64,000 bases of DNA from Pseudidiomarina sediminum DSM 21906 (GTDB lineage: Bacteria > Pseudomonadota > Gammaproteobacteria > Enterobacterales > Alteromonadaceae): assembly GCF_000423165.1 (NCBI RefSeq), contig NZ_AUHL01000005.1, positions 62,001-126,000 of the forward strand, given 5' to 3'. Made by a program: the position numbers and the translations under genes. The notes under the pieces were generated by a model that did not search any database, was not told where the DNA came from, and worked only from the letters and a program-made list of their open reading frames with translations. Positions 54,068 to 63,225 of this stretch are shown here, piece after piece; within the stretch, counting starts at the first letter, position 1, and every line of letters starts with the position of its first letter.

Positions 54068-57000
54068 TGATCAAACAGATCATCACCTTTTCACTCAAAC
54101 ACCGGCTGTTTGTATTCATCAGCTTCCTGCTGTTGATTGGCGCGGGGGTGCAGTCGTTACGTGAACTACCGGTCGATGCGTTCCCTGAAATCTCACCGAC
54201 GCAAGTCAACCTTACGCTGCGTGCACCGGGCATGTCGGCCGAACGCGTCGAACGCCAAGTGACCCATCCCATTGAAACGGAACTGCTAGGTATTCCCAAG
54301 CAAACCATCCTGCGCTCAACCACGAAGTATGGGATTGCCTCGATTACGCTCGACTTTGTCGATGGCACCGATATTTACTGGGCGCGCCAGCAAGTCGCTG
54401 AAAAGCTTGCCGCGGTACGCGACAGTTTGCCTGCAGGCACGCAAGGTGGTTTGGCGCCAATGAGCACCCCATTAAGTGAAATGTTCATGTTCAGCGTTGA
54501 AAACCCTCATTTATCGCTGACCGAAAAGCGTCACCTCCTCGATTGGTTGATCCGGCCGGCGCTACGCACCGTCGCTGGGGTCGCTGATGTCACCAATTTA
54601 GGCGGCAAGGTAAGAACCTTTCAGTTTACGCCAGATATGGCGCGCTTAAGTAGCGCCAAGCTGACCTTGACAGACCTTGAACAAGCGCTAGACGACGCTA
54701 ATCAAATGGGTAATTTAGGCCGCTTAACGGTAGGCACCGAAGCCTTTAGTGCGCGCGTCAGCGGGCAGATCACGAGCCTTGCCGATCTCGCGGCAATACC
54801 TGTCAGCAATAGTGCCGGGCAAGTGTACCGCCTCGAGCAACTTGGCCAAGTTCAACTAAGCTATTTGCCACGTTTTGGCGCCATTACCAAAGATGGTGAA
54901 GAAGCCGTCGAGGGCTTGGTCGTTGGTTTACGCGGCGCAAACGCTGCCGCCGTGGTGGCTGCGGTTACCGATAAAATTGCGCAATTGCAGCCAAGTCTAC
55001 CCGCAGGTACCGAGATCAACGTGTTCTACAACCGTAAGGGCCTGATTGATACCGCTATCGAAGCTATTTCTAGCGCCCTCGTACAATCCATCGTACTGGT
55101 GGTCGCGGTACTGATATTCTTCTTACGCAACGTACGCGCATCATTGTTGGTGTCCTTGGCCATTCCAATTGCAGCCTTAATCACCTTCATTTGTCTGCGC
55201 TTACTCGGCATCTCCGCCAACTTAATGAGTCTTGGTGGTTTGGTCATCGCCATTGGCATGATCGTTGACGCCGCGGTGGTCATCACTGAGAAAATCGAGA
55301 CAGAACTCAATTCCGCGAAACAATTGCCCTTACTGCACAAAATTTACCGCGCCAGCGTTTCGGTTGCACCTTCCGTGGTCAGTGGCACTGTCATCATTAT
55401 TTTGGTGTTTTTACCGCTGTTAAGTCTCACCGGGTTAGAAGGTAAACTTTTTTCACCGGTCGCCTCGACCATTGTCATCGCCATCACTGCTGCGCTAGTG
55501 ACGGCACTCACGCTCGTTCCTGCGTTGGCCTCAATGCTGATGCGCCCCAACCAACGCCCAAATACCATGCTGGAACGCATGCAGCGCGGTTACCGCAGTC
55601 TTCTCGAGCGCGCAATGAAGCAAAAGAAAACAGTAATGATTGGCTTTGCCAGTGTCGCGGCCCTCAGTGTCGTAAGTTTCTTATTGGTCGGTAAAACCTT
55701 TATGCCGACCATGGATGAAGGCGACATCATTGTGCAGTTGGAGAAGTCGCCGTCGATTTCATTGCAAGAATCCATCGCCATTGATGCCCAAATCGAGAAA
55801 GACTTACTCAGCACGCTGCCAGAAATTAAGCAAATCGTGGCGCGTACCGGTTCAGATGAACTCGGCCTTGATCCGATGGGGCTTAATGAAACCGACGTAT
55901 TTATGGAGCTGCAACCGCAAGAAAGTTGGCGCTTTGAGACGAAACAAGAACTGATTCAAGCAATTCGCGAGGTCATCGCCAACTACCCAGGCATCAACGT
56001 GAATGTGACCCAACCGATTCAAATGCGTATTTCTGAAATGCTTACCGGAAGTTCCGGTGCAGTGTCGATTAAAGTGTTTGGCGATGACATGGAAACCTTA
56101 GCGCAATTAACCGATGCCATTGTTGCCCAAACCAGCGCGATTGATGGCGCCGTTGACGTGCAAGCCAGTGTGATCACCGGAGCTCGCTTCGTTAGCATTG
56201 TGCCCGATCTACAAAAACTCCAGCACTACGGTATTTCGAAAACCGAACTGAGTCAGTTTCTCCATGCCCAACTGACCGGTTACTCGGTCAGTGAAGCCAT
56301 TGATGGCCGCATTCGTACACCGATTGTGTTTGGTGCGCAACATCCCGAAGGCACCTACCATGCCATCGAAAACCTACAACGCCAAACCATCCTTGGCGCG
56401 GATGGCAAGGCTGTGCCCCTAAGCGCCTTGGCGACCATCCACTATGATCATGGCGCTGCTATTATCGAACGGGAAAACGCTAACCGCTATGCACTTATCA
56501 CCAGCAACGTCGAGAACCGTGACGTGGTCGGTTTTGTTGAAGCGCTAAAAGTCCAGATTGCGACCAGCCTGACTTTACCTTCGGGTTACTATGTTGAGTA
56601 CGGCGGTGAGTTTGAGAACCAAGCGCGCGCCAGTGCCAATTTGCTCATGGTGATCCCTGTCGCGCTCTTACTTATCGTGATTTTATTGTTTACTTCGATG
56701 GGCTCAATGCCACTGACCACCATTGTCTTAACTAACATTCCGTTTGCCTTGAGTGGTGGCGCCATTTCACTTTGGCTCAGCGGTGAATACATGTCGGTGC
56801 CCGCCTCGGTCGGTTTCATTGCACTGATGGGCGTTGCGATACTTAACGGCATTGTCATGGTCAGTCATTTTGAACAGAGTAAGGTTCACTTTGCCACTAC
56901 CGAACAATTAGTGTTGCAAGGCGCCACAGATCGTCTACGTCCGGTACTGATTACTGCGGTAACAGCGATCTTTGGCTTAGTCCCCTTGCTTATCGCCAGT

Positions 57001-57135
57001 GGCCCAGGTTCTGAGATTCAAAAACCATTAGCAATCGTGGTGATCGGTGGACTTATTACCGCCACCCTCGCGACCCTAGTGCTACTGCCTTTATTGTATT
57101 TGCTCACGCAACGGAGAACAGCGCATGGCAACTAA
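54067..57135 (+). CDS. HME-family RND efflux pump (CusA-like)
   Basis: 1022-residue RND pump. The N-terminus (LRELPVDAFPEISPTQVNLTLRAPGMSAERVERQVTHPIE) is of the HME type. The helix-4 motif reads AIGMIVDAAVVITEK, close to the CusA-type VDAAIV and unlike the czcA-like pump at 31431. The periplasmic part contains FMPTMDEGDIIVQLEKSP and IRMSEMLTGSSGAVSIK-like segments typical of monovalent and divalent metal pumps. Start overlaps the adaptor stop (TAATG). A DUF3240 protein gene overlaps its 3' end, a pairing known for heavy-metal RND operons. Confidence 0.9.
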   Translation: MIKQIITFSLKHRLFVFISFLLLIGAGVQSLRELPVDAFPEISPTQVNLTLRAPGMSAERVERQVTHPIETELLGIPKQTILRSTTKYGIASITLDFVDGTDIYWARQQVAEKLAAVRDSLPAGTQGGLAPMSTPLSEMFMFSVENPHLSLTEKRHLLDWLIRPALRTVAGVADVTNLGGKVRTFQFTPDMARLSSAKLTLTDLEQALDDANQMGNLGRLTVGTEAFSARVSGQITSLADLAAIPVSNSAGQVYRLEQLGQVQLSYLPRFGAITKDGEEAVEGLVVGLRGANAAAVVAAVTDKIAQLQPSLPAGTEINVFYNRKGLIDTAIEAISSALVQSIVLVVAVLIFFLRNVRASLLVSLAIPIAALITFICLRLLGISANLMSLGGLVIAIGMIVDAAVVITEKIETELNSAKQLPLLHKIYRASVSVAPSVVSGTVIIILVFLPLLSLTGLEGKLFSPVASTIVIAITAALVTALTLVPALASMLMRPNQRPNTMLERMQRGYRSLLERAMKQKKTVMIGFASVAALSVVSFLLVGKTFMPTMDEGDIIVQLEKSPSISLQESIAIDAQIEKDLLSTLPEIKQIVARTGSDELGLDPMGLNETDVFMELQPQESWRFETKQELIQAIREVIANYPGINVNVTQPIQMRISEMLTGSSGAVSIKVFGDDMETLAQLTDAIVAQTSAIDGAVDVQASVITGARFVSIVPDLQKLQHYGISKTELSQFLHAQLTGYSVSEAIDGRIRTPIVFGAQHPEGTYHAIENLQRQTILGADGKAVPLSALATIHYDHGAAIIERENANRYALITSNVENRDVVGFVEALKVQIATSLTLPSGYYVEYGGEFENQARASANLLMVIPVALLLIVILLFTSMGSMPLTTIVLTNIPFALSGGAISLWLSGEYMSVPASVGFIALMGVAILNGIVMVSHFEQSKVHFATTEQLVLQGATDRLRPVLITAVTAIFGLVPLLIASGPGSEIQKPLAIVVIGGLITATLATLVLLPLLYLLTQRRTAHGN

Positions 57136-57427
57136 ACTCATGAAGCTCTACTTTAGCCAAGCACAGAAAGCGGATGTGGTGGACTGCTTGCTGCAAGTTG
57201 ACAGCATTTCCGGTTTCAGCATCTATGCCATTGAAGGCTATAGCCGTTCACATGAACGCTATGATCTCGCCGAGCAAATCAGTGGCGCTCGGCGAATGCT
57301 TACGGCCGAAATCATCTGCACCGACGCAGCCGTTCCGGCGCTGCAAAAGGCGCTTGCGCAACTGCACTTTAGTGACCCTTTGCGATATACATTGGTGGCG
57401 ATTGAGGCAAACGGTCACCTGAACTAG
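57125..57427 (+). CDS. DUF3240 family protein, PII-like
   Basis: 100-residue cytoplasmic protein starting inside the last codons of the RND gene (11-base overlap). YFSQAQKADVVDCLLQVDSISGFSIYAIEGYSRSHERYDLAEQISGARRMLTAEI has the length and layout of DUF3240 proteins, which accompany metal RND pumps and have a ferredoxin-like PII fold (related to CutA). A binding role for metal or nucleotide is inferred. Confidence 0.82.
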   Translation: MATKLMKLYFSQAQKADVVDCLLQVDSISGFSIYAIEGYSRSHERYDLAEQISGARRMLTAEIICTDAAVPALQKALAQLHFSDPLRYTLVAIEANGHLN

Positions 57428-57518
57428 CCGTGATGCGTGTGGCATTAAAAAAATGTAACACTTTTTTCAAGTAAAGATGCTTGCATGGGGATCTCGCTTT
57501 CGATAATTTACCTGAAGT

Positions 57519-57533
57519 AACTTAATGTAAGTT
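57519..57533. promoter_or_regulatory. probable ArsR autoregulatory operator
   Basis: AACTTA-ATG-TAAGTT, perfect 6-bp arms with a three-base centre, ending seven bases before the ArsR ATG at 57541. Position fits repression by the ArsR-family protein; it also overlaps the expected ribosome site region. Confidence 0.5.
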
Positions 57534-57540
57534 GTTGTTT

Positions 57541-57882
57541 ATGCGACCAGAAATTCTATTTAAATGTCTTTCAGACACCCATCGCCTCATCGGCCTGTTG
57601 CTGCTTACTCAAGTTGAAGAAAGTTGTATCTGTGATTTAACCACCGCAATGCAGATTGAGCAGGCGAAGTTGCACCGTCATTTGGCTGATTTACGTAAAT
57701 GCGATCTGATACAATCGCAGCGACGTGGCAAATGGACCTATTACCGCCTCACCCCCGAACTACCTGTTTGGGTGAACGACATTATTCAACGTACGGCGAT
57801 CGCACATCAACAGCAGCTTGCCGAGGCCCTAATACGACTTCGACAAGCACAACGTGCGGTACACCCGTGCCACTATTGGTAA
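57541..57882 (+). CDS. ArsR-family metal-responsive repressor
   Basis: 113-residue winged-helix repressor. The motif ESCICDLTTAMQ has the CxC-D pattern of the ArsR metal-binding helix (ELCVCDL in ArsR) at about residues 30-34, directing arsenite, antimonite or thiophilic metal sensing. The recognition helix is QAKLHRHLADLRKCDLIQSQRRGKWTYYRLTPELP. It lies 114 bases beyond the DUF3240 gene with its own palindrome and may control the preceding pump operon. No arsenic genes are adjacent. The frame is open to a TTG at 57532, but ATG is preferred. Confidence 0.85.
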   Translation: MRPEILFKCLSDTHRLIGLLLLTQVEESCICDLTTAMQIEQAKLHRHLADLRKCDLIQSQRRGKWTYYRLTPELPVWVNDIIQRTAIAHQQQLAEALIRLRQAQRAVHPCHYW

Positions 57883-57883
57883 C

Positions 57884-58906
57884 TCACCTTTGGTTTCCAA
57901 CCTCACCTAAATAGGTGAGGTTGTTTTGTTCGAGGAAGTACGTCATTTCTGGCGTGGTTAACAGCTGCTCAAGCTCGCCGTAATGGGTTTTGCAGTTGTC
58001 CGCTTCAGACGGCTCATAATACAAGAACGCGTCGTCGTTGATGTAACAGCGGTCGTAACGCACTTCACCAGCTGGCGTAAACAAAATGTCAGCGAAACCC
58101 GATACTTTTTCAGGCAAGACCGTCACAATGGTGCCGCGCTGTTCGGCATCGAGGCGCCAAGTCGCTTGCACTTTATAGCTGCGCAAAAAGCGCATGGTGC
58201 GGTCACCGTAGAGGCGCTCAAACTTCAATTCTGGCGGTGCTTGCACAATTTCAGCATAAGGCCGCACTTCCTCACCCGGCTCATGCCCTTCACTGACCAA
58301 ACGAACCATGACCTCATCGTCGTAATGATAGGTCGTGCGGGTTTTGAACTCAGCGCCCTCACGGCTTTGCTTGGTCACCAACAAGGTGGGTTTGCCATCA
58401 GTGTAGGTGGTTTCATGCGAATAGAGGTTTAAGTAGCCATCACTCTCACTGCGCCAGCGATAGATATGCGGGCTGACGTAGGCGCCGTCCTCGACGGTGA
58501 ATTCGGTGTAGGAAATCTCGTAGTCATCGCTCGTTTCACGCCAGTAGTTTTTCCCATCCAAGCGGCCGTCTTTGGTGCTCACATAAGCTAAAGTCAAACC
58601 GGTATCATCGTAGGCGCGATAGTGCTTAATGACGCCACCTTCGTAAATGGTATCTGAACGCTTAATACGGTTCTCGTGCCACTCGCTATGAGTGCCGACG
58701 GGAACCCCTTCATCATACTCCCCCACCACGGCAATATGATCTTCACCGTACCACTTCTCAACTTTCCCGGTGTAGGGCTTGCCGTTCGCCTGATAGGCCT
58801 TACCGCCCACATAAGTAAGACTTTCCGGCTCTACCGTGCTTGGACTACAAGCCATTACAGCAACACTCATGCCGACCATGACGGCAACACGTGTTAACGC
58901 TTGCAT
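57884..58906 (-). CDS. YwqK/MORN-like lipoprotein, unknown function
   Basis: 340 residues from the ATG at 58906, chosen because AAGGAGAG precedes it and it gives the signal peptide MQALTRVAVMVGMSVAVMAC with a VMAC lipobox. The N-terminal ~100 residues hold short repeats of the type GKAYQANGKPYTGKVEKWYGEDHIAVVGEYDEGVPVGTH, the YwqK/MORN-like pattern also seen in the upstream gene. The rest (VRLVSEGHEPGEE, LRSYKVQATWRLDAEQRG) is not recognised. The start is one base after the stop of the upstream gene. Predicted to sit on the outer or inner membrane. Confidence 0.75.
   Translation of the reverse strand: MQALTRVAVMVGMSVAVMACSPSTVEPESLTYVGGKAYQANGKPYTGKVEKWYGEDHIAVVGEYDEGVPVGTHSEWHENRIKRSDTIYEGGVIKHYRAYDDTGLTLAYVSTKDGRLDGKNYWRETSDDYEISYTEFTVEDGAYVSPHIYRWRSESDGYLNLYSHETTYTDGKPTLLVTKQSREGAEFKTRTTYHYDDEVMVRLVSEGHEPGEEVRPYAEIVQAPPELKFERLYGDRTMRFLRSYKVQATWRLDAEQRGTIVTVLPEKVSGFADILFTPAGEVRYDRCYINDDAFLYYEPSEADNCKTHYGELEQLLTTPEMTYFLEQNNLTYLGEVGNQR
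57899..57930 (+). terminator. terminator after arsR, inside the opposing gene
   Basis: AACCTCACCT AAAT AGGTGAGGTT followed by TGTTTTGTT, a 10-bp stem. It lies within the last codons of the leftward lipoprotein gene. Confidence 0.7.
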
Positions 58907-58907
58907 A

Positions 58908-60200
58908 CTACTCTCCTTGTTGCTCCGCCGGTGGCGGGAATTCACTGACATCAAAATCTTCTTCGTAACGCTCATTGAGCAGCTTGCCATGATCGTATTC
59001 GGTCAAGAGGTAAGGCTTACCAGCAAGATACGACCACGACTTACCATGGCGTGAACCGTTGCGATATACCGCGATATCACTCAAGGCACCACTTTGATCA
59101 AATTCAACCCGTAGACCATGGAGACGGCCTTCATCGTTATAACGCTCAATGAGGCGCAAATAACCATGCTCCGAATACGCGCGCCACTCGCCTACTTGAT
59201 AGCCGTCACGATAGTCACCGCGCGATACTGGTGGGTAACTGTTACGAAACTCCCATGGTCCTTGGCGTACACCCTTCACATAATCACCGAAGGTGACCAA
59301 TTTACCGTCGATATATTCTTCGTAACGACCGTGCAACTCGCCATTTTCATAATGCGCCAGCTCTTTCAGTTCGCCGTCCTCATTAAACTCTTTGCGCACG
59401 CCATGTAGCTGCCCGTCGGCGTTGTAGAATTCCTCATAGGCGTAGTACGAACGGCTGCTCACCCATTTGCCAACACGTTTGCCGTGATCATACTTGCCTT
59501 GCACGAGCACCTCGCCATCAGCGCTGGTCGCCGTATAGTCACCGTCGCGTTTGCCTTTTACGTAACGCACGCGCTCAACTTCATCGCCGTAACGCGAAAT
59601 ATAAAGGCCATGCAAATCATGCTCGAGGTATTCGCGACGTTCAATAACCTCACCCGCCGCGTTGTACGACTCATGTAATTTCCATGCTTCATCGTTCGCT
59701 TCCAAGCTTTTTTGCTGCAGCACTCCCTCACTACTGAAGTGCTTGCGCTCGGTCACTAAGCCGCGTTCATTCTGGGTAAGCTCCGTCGACCGCACCAAGG
59801 TGCCGTCACTGAGATACTCACGTCGCACCACACGCTCGCCCGCCGCATCGTAAACTTCAAACAGCTCAACGTTACCCTCTTTGTCATACCAAATGCTTTC
59901 GCCAACCAAAGTGCCGTGCACATAGGTGCGCTCAAGTCGCAAAGTACCATCATCGTGATACTGTCTCACCGGACCATGAAACTTATCGTTCGCGTAGGTT
60001 TGTAATTCAACCAAAACCCCGTCTTGCGTCCAACGTTTCATCTCACCATGGCGCTTACCGTCCACATAAGGCGTTTCTGAGCGTATTTGGTCATTGTCAA
60101 AGTAATAACGTTGCACCTTTGTTTCTTGGGCGACCGCCGCTGAACTGCTTAGCAGCGCCGCGGCAATCACTGTGCGTAATACGGTTCTATGTAAGCTCAT
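58908..60200 (-). CDS. exported protein of YwqK/MORN-type repeats
   Basis: 430 residues: a signal peptide (TVLRTVIAAALLSSSAAVA) and then a chain of about 15 repeats of roughly 20-24 residues built around G-x-W/Y-x-x-Y-x-x-x-G-x-L/K, for example YVDGKRHGEMKRWTQDG, KFHGPVRQYHDDGTL, LHGRYEEYIDGKLV and VRQGPWEFRN. This is the toxin-antitoxin YwqK-type repeat annotation, although the name comes from a polymorphic-toxin immunity role in Bacillus. It lies between two lipoprotein genes with four-base and one-base spacing, indicating one operon. Function not known; beta-hairpin repeats often bind proteins or lipids. Confidence 0.82.
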   Translation of the reverse strand: MSLHRTVLRTVIAAALLSSSAAVAQETKVQRYYFDNDQIRSETPYVDGKRHGEMKRWTQDGVLVELQTYANDKFHGPVRQYHDDGTLRLERTYVHGTLVGESIWYDKEGNVELFEVYDAAGERVVRREYLSDGTLVRSTELTQNERGLVTERKHFSSEGVLQQKSLEANDEAWKLHESYNAAGEVIERREYLEHDLHGLYISRYGDEVERVRYVKGKRDGDYTATSADGEVLVQGKYDHGKRVGKWVSSRSYYAYEEFYNADGQLHGVRKEFNEDGELKELAHYENGELHGRYEEYIDGKLVTFGDYVKGVRQGPWEFRNSYPPVSRGDYRDGYQVGEWRAYSEHGYLRLIERYNDEGRLHGLRVEFDQSGALSDIAVYRNGSRHGKSWSYLAGKPYLLTEYDHGKLLNERYEEDFDVSEFPPPAEQQGE

Positions 60201-62506
60201 TGGGCAGCCCCCTCAATCAAGCTAAAGTCCGGCAAGGCACTAAACTGATGCTGCCAGCTTTTCGTCACCGGCTCGCCGGTCGCGATCAAGCGCTCCACGC
60301 TGGCAACACGTCCACCAATCCGTAACTGCCCCTCGTCATCAAGGTAATCGCCAAGGGTTGCATCAAAATAACTTTCTGGCTGCTCGCGGTTGCTTGTTGG
60401 TAACACCGCTAGCGCACGCTCACGTTGATCAAGAAAACGATACTCACGGAGGAAGTCACTCATTGGCAACTGCTCGGCTTGTTGTTGCCAATCGTCACCA
60501 AACAATTGCACCACATCGACCAACCAAGTCTTCTCACCTAAGTCAATGGCGACGTCTTGCCACTGCGGACTGCCTTTACAGTGCATTTCGACCGTCACTT
60601 GATGACCGTAAAAATGCACCAGCACGGCATCTTCGGTCATCAGTTGAAAGACCGCTCGGGTTGGCATTTTCGTCGCACTGTAATAACCCACATTATGCAA
60701 TTGCTTGTTTTCAATCATTTCCAAACGACTGCCTTGCTCCATTGCCCCGCTACTCTCACTTAAGTCGCATAAAAATGCTTGCTCTGGGGTCAACGTCACG
60801 AAAAGCTCGTTACTGGCCAATGCAAGCGGCGCAATGTCAGTCAGCGGTGCGGTGACAAAACGCGCGTCCTCTGAGCCATGCGAGCCATAGTTGTCGTCAT
60901 CAAGAAATAACGTCTCAGTTTCAATCGGTGCCATTGAGGTATTTTGCGAGAGCTCCTCTTCGTCATAAAAACGAACGATTTTTTCACCGAGCTTTTCATC
61001 GGTAAACTCAGTAAACAAAAGCTCAATCGTATCCGGCAATTGCTCCGGGAACAGCAAGGTCAAGGTGGTGCTGTAGCTGCCCACCTTGGCAATCTCCAGC
61101 AAACGGCTTTGCCCCTTGTTGACCCACTCTGGCGCATCACTATCAAGATTGTAATCCAGCTCGCCACCTTCAATACCACCCACTTGCGTGTTGAAGTACG
61201 CTGTCTCTGTTGGTTCGAGGCGTAACTTAAAAATCTGCGGATTGTCTGTCGGCGTTAAGGTTGCAGTTGCTCCCTCGCGCTCTAACGTGGCGCCCTCCGC
61301 CTTAATCGGCAAGGTCATCACCTCGTGAATAGCAGCGTAATGTTCAATGCGTGCCTCAAAGCCAGCGAGCTCCTGCAGTTTGGTGTAAGTATCACGCCAA
61401 CCCAATGGATAAAGTTCAATCGAGCTTTCCGCATCATTACTGTAAAAACCAACATGCGTGAACGCACCATTGGTATGGAAGTCGACATCGAGCGGCTGAT
61501 CAGCATCGTTCAAGGCTTTAATATCTTTGACTTTGATATGTCCAAGCCCCTCAAAGCTAACGCCCGGGTGGGCATAGCTCAATAACAGCCGATTGTCATA
61601 ACTTGAGACCGAACCGACGTCATTCAACAACGCTTGCTCACTCACCGCCGGCGGAATGTCATACACGTAGGTTAGATCGGTATCCGTTAATGGCAGTGCG
61701 TTACGTTCATTCAAAAAGGCCAGATCGTGACCGTACATCCAATCTTCTGGATAAAGCGACAACACCACTTGCATGGTGCCATCCATACCAACTTCTTTTG
61801 GTAAAGGGGTATGGGCTATCAAGGTTTGTCGTACGGGCCAGCCCGTATTGCGCTCCACAATCGAGTAGCCATAGATCCTAGCGCGGCCATCGGCACTTTC
61901 ACCATGCAACGTTAAGGTCACTGTCGCCGCATCGAAGGCTTTCACCGTTACCTTAATATCAGGAATTTCAGCATCGCCTGGCACGATAATGTGCTCACCT
62001 TCCGCAATACGAAGATCGTCCACTAAACCAGGACGACTAAGCTTATCGTTCAGCATCTGCTGAATTGGGTTCACCCCTTGACGTTCAAAGTCATCGGGCT
62101 TTTCATGCACCTCAAACTCGAGGGTTTGGTTGGTCGCTTTATCGATGACGAAACTAAAGCCCGCGTCCATCATGGCGCGCATCTCTTTGTCACGGCTGCT
62201 GCTAGGTTCATCAAAACTACTAAAATGCCCTTGCGGGTACTTCATGCGCATGAATTCAGGCAGCATATGCATACGATACACATCGCCGTCATCGCTAATT
62301 TCATAATTCATCAGCATCATATTGCGCATGGTTTCGGTGTGTTCACGCGACCCCCGTTGCACAGTGATCATCATGTTGGCATGGGTTTGATAGCGACGCG
62401 TTTCACCATCTTCAGGATGAAACTCCAAGGTCGTCGCCGGACCAGAATCTGAACACGCAGTCACGAAGAGAACGCAAGCCGCCACTGCTGAAAGGCGCCG
62501 TAACAT
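60197..62506 (-). CDS. large lipoprotein of unknown family
   Basis: 769 residues from the ATG at 62506; the signal peptide MLRRLSAVAACVLFVTAC has a lipobox (FVTAC) and an AGGGG site precedes it. The first ~240 residues (TTLEFHPEDGETRRYQTHANMMITVQRGSREHTETMRNMMLMNYEI) resemble the DUF6263-like group that reads a quantity through Gln/Met-rich strands; this is a weak impression. The rest alternates beta segments without known motifs, and there are few cysteines. Its stop overlaps the start of the YwqK-type gene by four bases (ATGA). First gene of the three-gene operon. Confidence 0.72.
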   Translation of the reverse strand: MLRRLSAVAACVLFVTACSDSGPATTLEFHPEDGETRRYQTHANMMITVQRGSREHTETMRNMMLMNYEISDDGDVYRMHMLPEFMRMKYPQGHFSSFDEPSSSRDKEMRAMMDAGFSFVIDKATNQTLEFEVHEKPDDFERQGVNPIQQMLNDKLSRPGLVDDLRIAEGEHIIVPGDAEIPDIKVTVKAFDAATVTLTLHGESADGRARIYGYSIVERNTGWPVRQTLIAHTPLPKEVGMDGTMQVVLSLYPEDWMYGHDLAFLNERNALPLTDTDLTYVYDIPPAVSEQALLNDVGSVSSYDNRLLLSYAHPGVSFEGLGHIKVKDIKALNDADQPLDVDFHTNGAFTHVGFYSNDAESSIELYPLGWRDTYTKLQELAGFEARIEHYAAIHEVMTLPIKAEGATLEREGATATLTPTDNPQIFKLRLEPTETAYFNTQVGGIEGGELDYNLDSDAPEWVNKGQSRLLEIAKVGSYSTTLTLLFPEQLPDTIELLFTEFTDEKLGEKIVRFYDEEELSQNTSMAPIETETLFLDDDNYGSHGSEDARFVTAPLTDIAPLALASNELFVTLTPEQAFLCDLSESSGAMEQGSRLEMIENKQLHNVGYYSATKMPTRAVFQLMTEDAVLVHFYGHQVTVEMHCKGSPQWQDVAIDLGEKTWLVDVVQLFGDDWQQQAEQLPMSDFLREYRFLDQRERALAVLPTSNREQPESYFDATLGDYLDDEGQLRIGGRVASVERLIATGEPVTKSWQHQFSALPDFSLIEGAAQ

Positions 62507-62619
62507 ATTTCCCCTACTATTTTTTAACGAGAGTATGAAAAAACGCATACGATAGTGAGTCCAGCGGCTAACCTCAAGCAAAGCTTGAGAATTAACCCTG
62601 TCTTTACATAGCTTGCTGG

Positions 62620-63069
62620 CTAATCTGGTTTCGCTTGAATCAAGATTTGTGCGCCAGGTCCATCTTGCCCCAACACATCGCGCGGATTTCGCAACGGACA
62701 GTCAGCCATAGATAAGCAACCACAGCCAATACAGCCGCCCAAATTGTCGCGTAGTTGTGTAAGACTTTTAATACGCTCATTAAGCATTTCATGCCATTCT
62801 TGACTAACCTGTTGCCAGTCTTCTCGACTAATCGCTTCTTGCGGCAATCTATCAAGGTGATACTTGATTTCTTTTAATGAAATTCCGGCCTGTTTGGCTA
62901 TACGAATAATAGCAATCCGCCGCAAAATGCTGCGATCGTAGCGCCGTTGGTTGCTGGCTGTCCGCCAACTTTTAATCAGTTTCTTTTCTTCGTAATAATG
63001 GATGGTCGATACCGCCACACCACTGCGTTCAGCGACTTCACCGACCGTCAGCACTTTTCCCGCCACCAT
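62620..63069 (-). CDS. soxR: redox-sensitive transcriptional activator SoxR
   Basis: 149-residue MerR-family activator. The winged HTH (LTVGEVAERSGVAVSTIHYYEEKKLI) and dimerisation helix are followed by the [2Fe-2S] cluster motif CIGCGCLSMADC (about residues 120-131), the exact SoxR C-x2-C-x-C-x5-C spacing. Oxidation of the cluster by redox-cycling compounds switches it on. The ATG at 63069 gives the standard start; the frame is open to 63168. It diverges from an RND pump whose promoter carries a perfect SoxR box. Confidence 0.95.
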   Translation of the reverse strand: MVAGKVLTVGEVAERSGVAVSTIHYYEEKKLIKSWRTASNQRRYDRSILRRIAIIRIAKQAGISLKEIKYHLDRLPQEAISREDWQQVSQEWHEMLNERIKSLTQLRDNLGGCIGCGCLSMADCPLRNPRDVLGQDGPGAQILIQAKPD

Positions 63070-63079
63070 AAAAAACCTC

Positions 63080-63110
63080 TTGACCTCAAGTATACTTGAG
63101 GAAATAGTAT
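63080..63110 (+). promoter_or_regulatory. SoxR box within a 19-bp-spacer promoter for the efflux operon
   Basis: CCTCAAGTATACTTGAGG (63084-63101) is a perfect 18-base palindrome like the E. coli soxS operator. It sits between a TTGACC -35 (63080-63085) and a TAGTAT -10 (63105-63110) with a 19-base spacer, the overlong spacing that MerR-type activators correct. Reads rightward to the adaptor gene at 63226. Confidence 0.88.
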
Positions 63111-63225
63111 GCCCGTCGGTTCTATTTCTCAAGCTCAATGCGATGAGCCTTGCTGAGGTTGCCGACACTGCTTGTCGTCTTCCTCATGAGCGCTATCGCC
63201 ATACTTTTATGAGGTTATCGACACT

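Noticed and set aside
62573-62589. CTCAAGC AAA GCTTGAG hairpin downstream of soxR
   Set aside because: A real 7-bp stem, but no T-run follows on either strand, so I did not call a terminator; it may be a leader structure of the lipoprotein operon.
63109-63156. 15-codon frame (MPVGSISQAQCDEPC) after the SoxR box
   Set aside because: Its ATG overlaps the -10 hexamer, so it lies before the expected transcription start and cannot be translated from that promoter.
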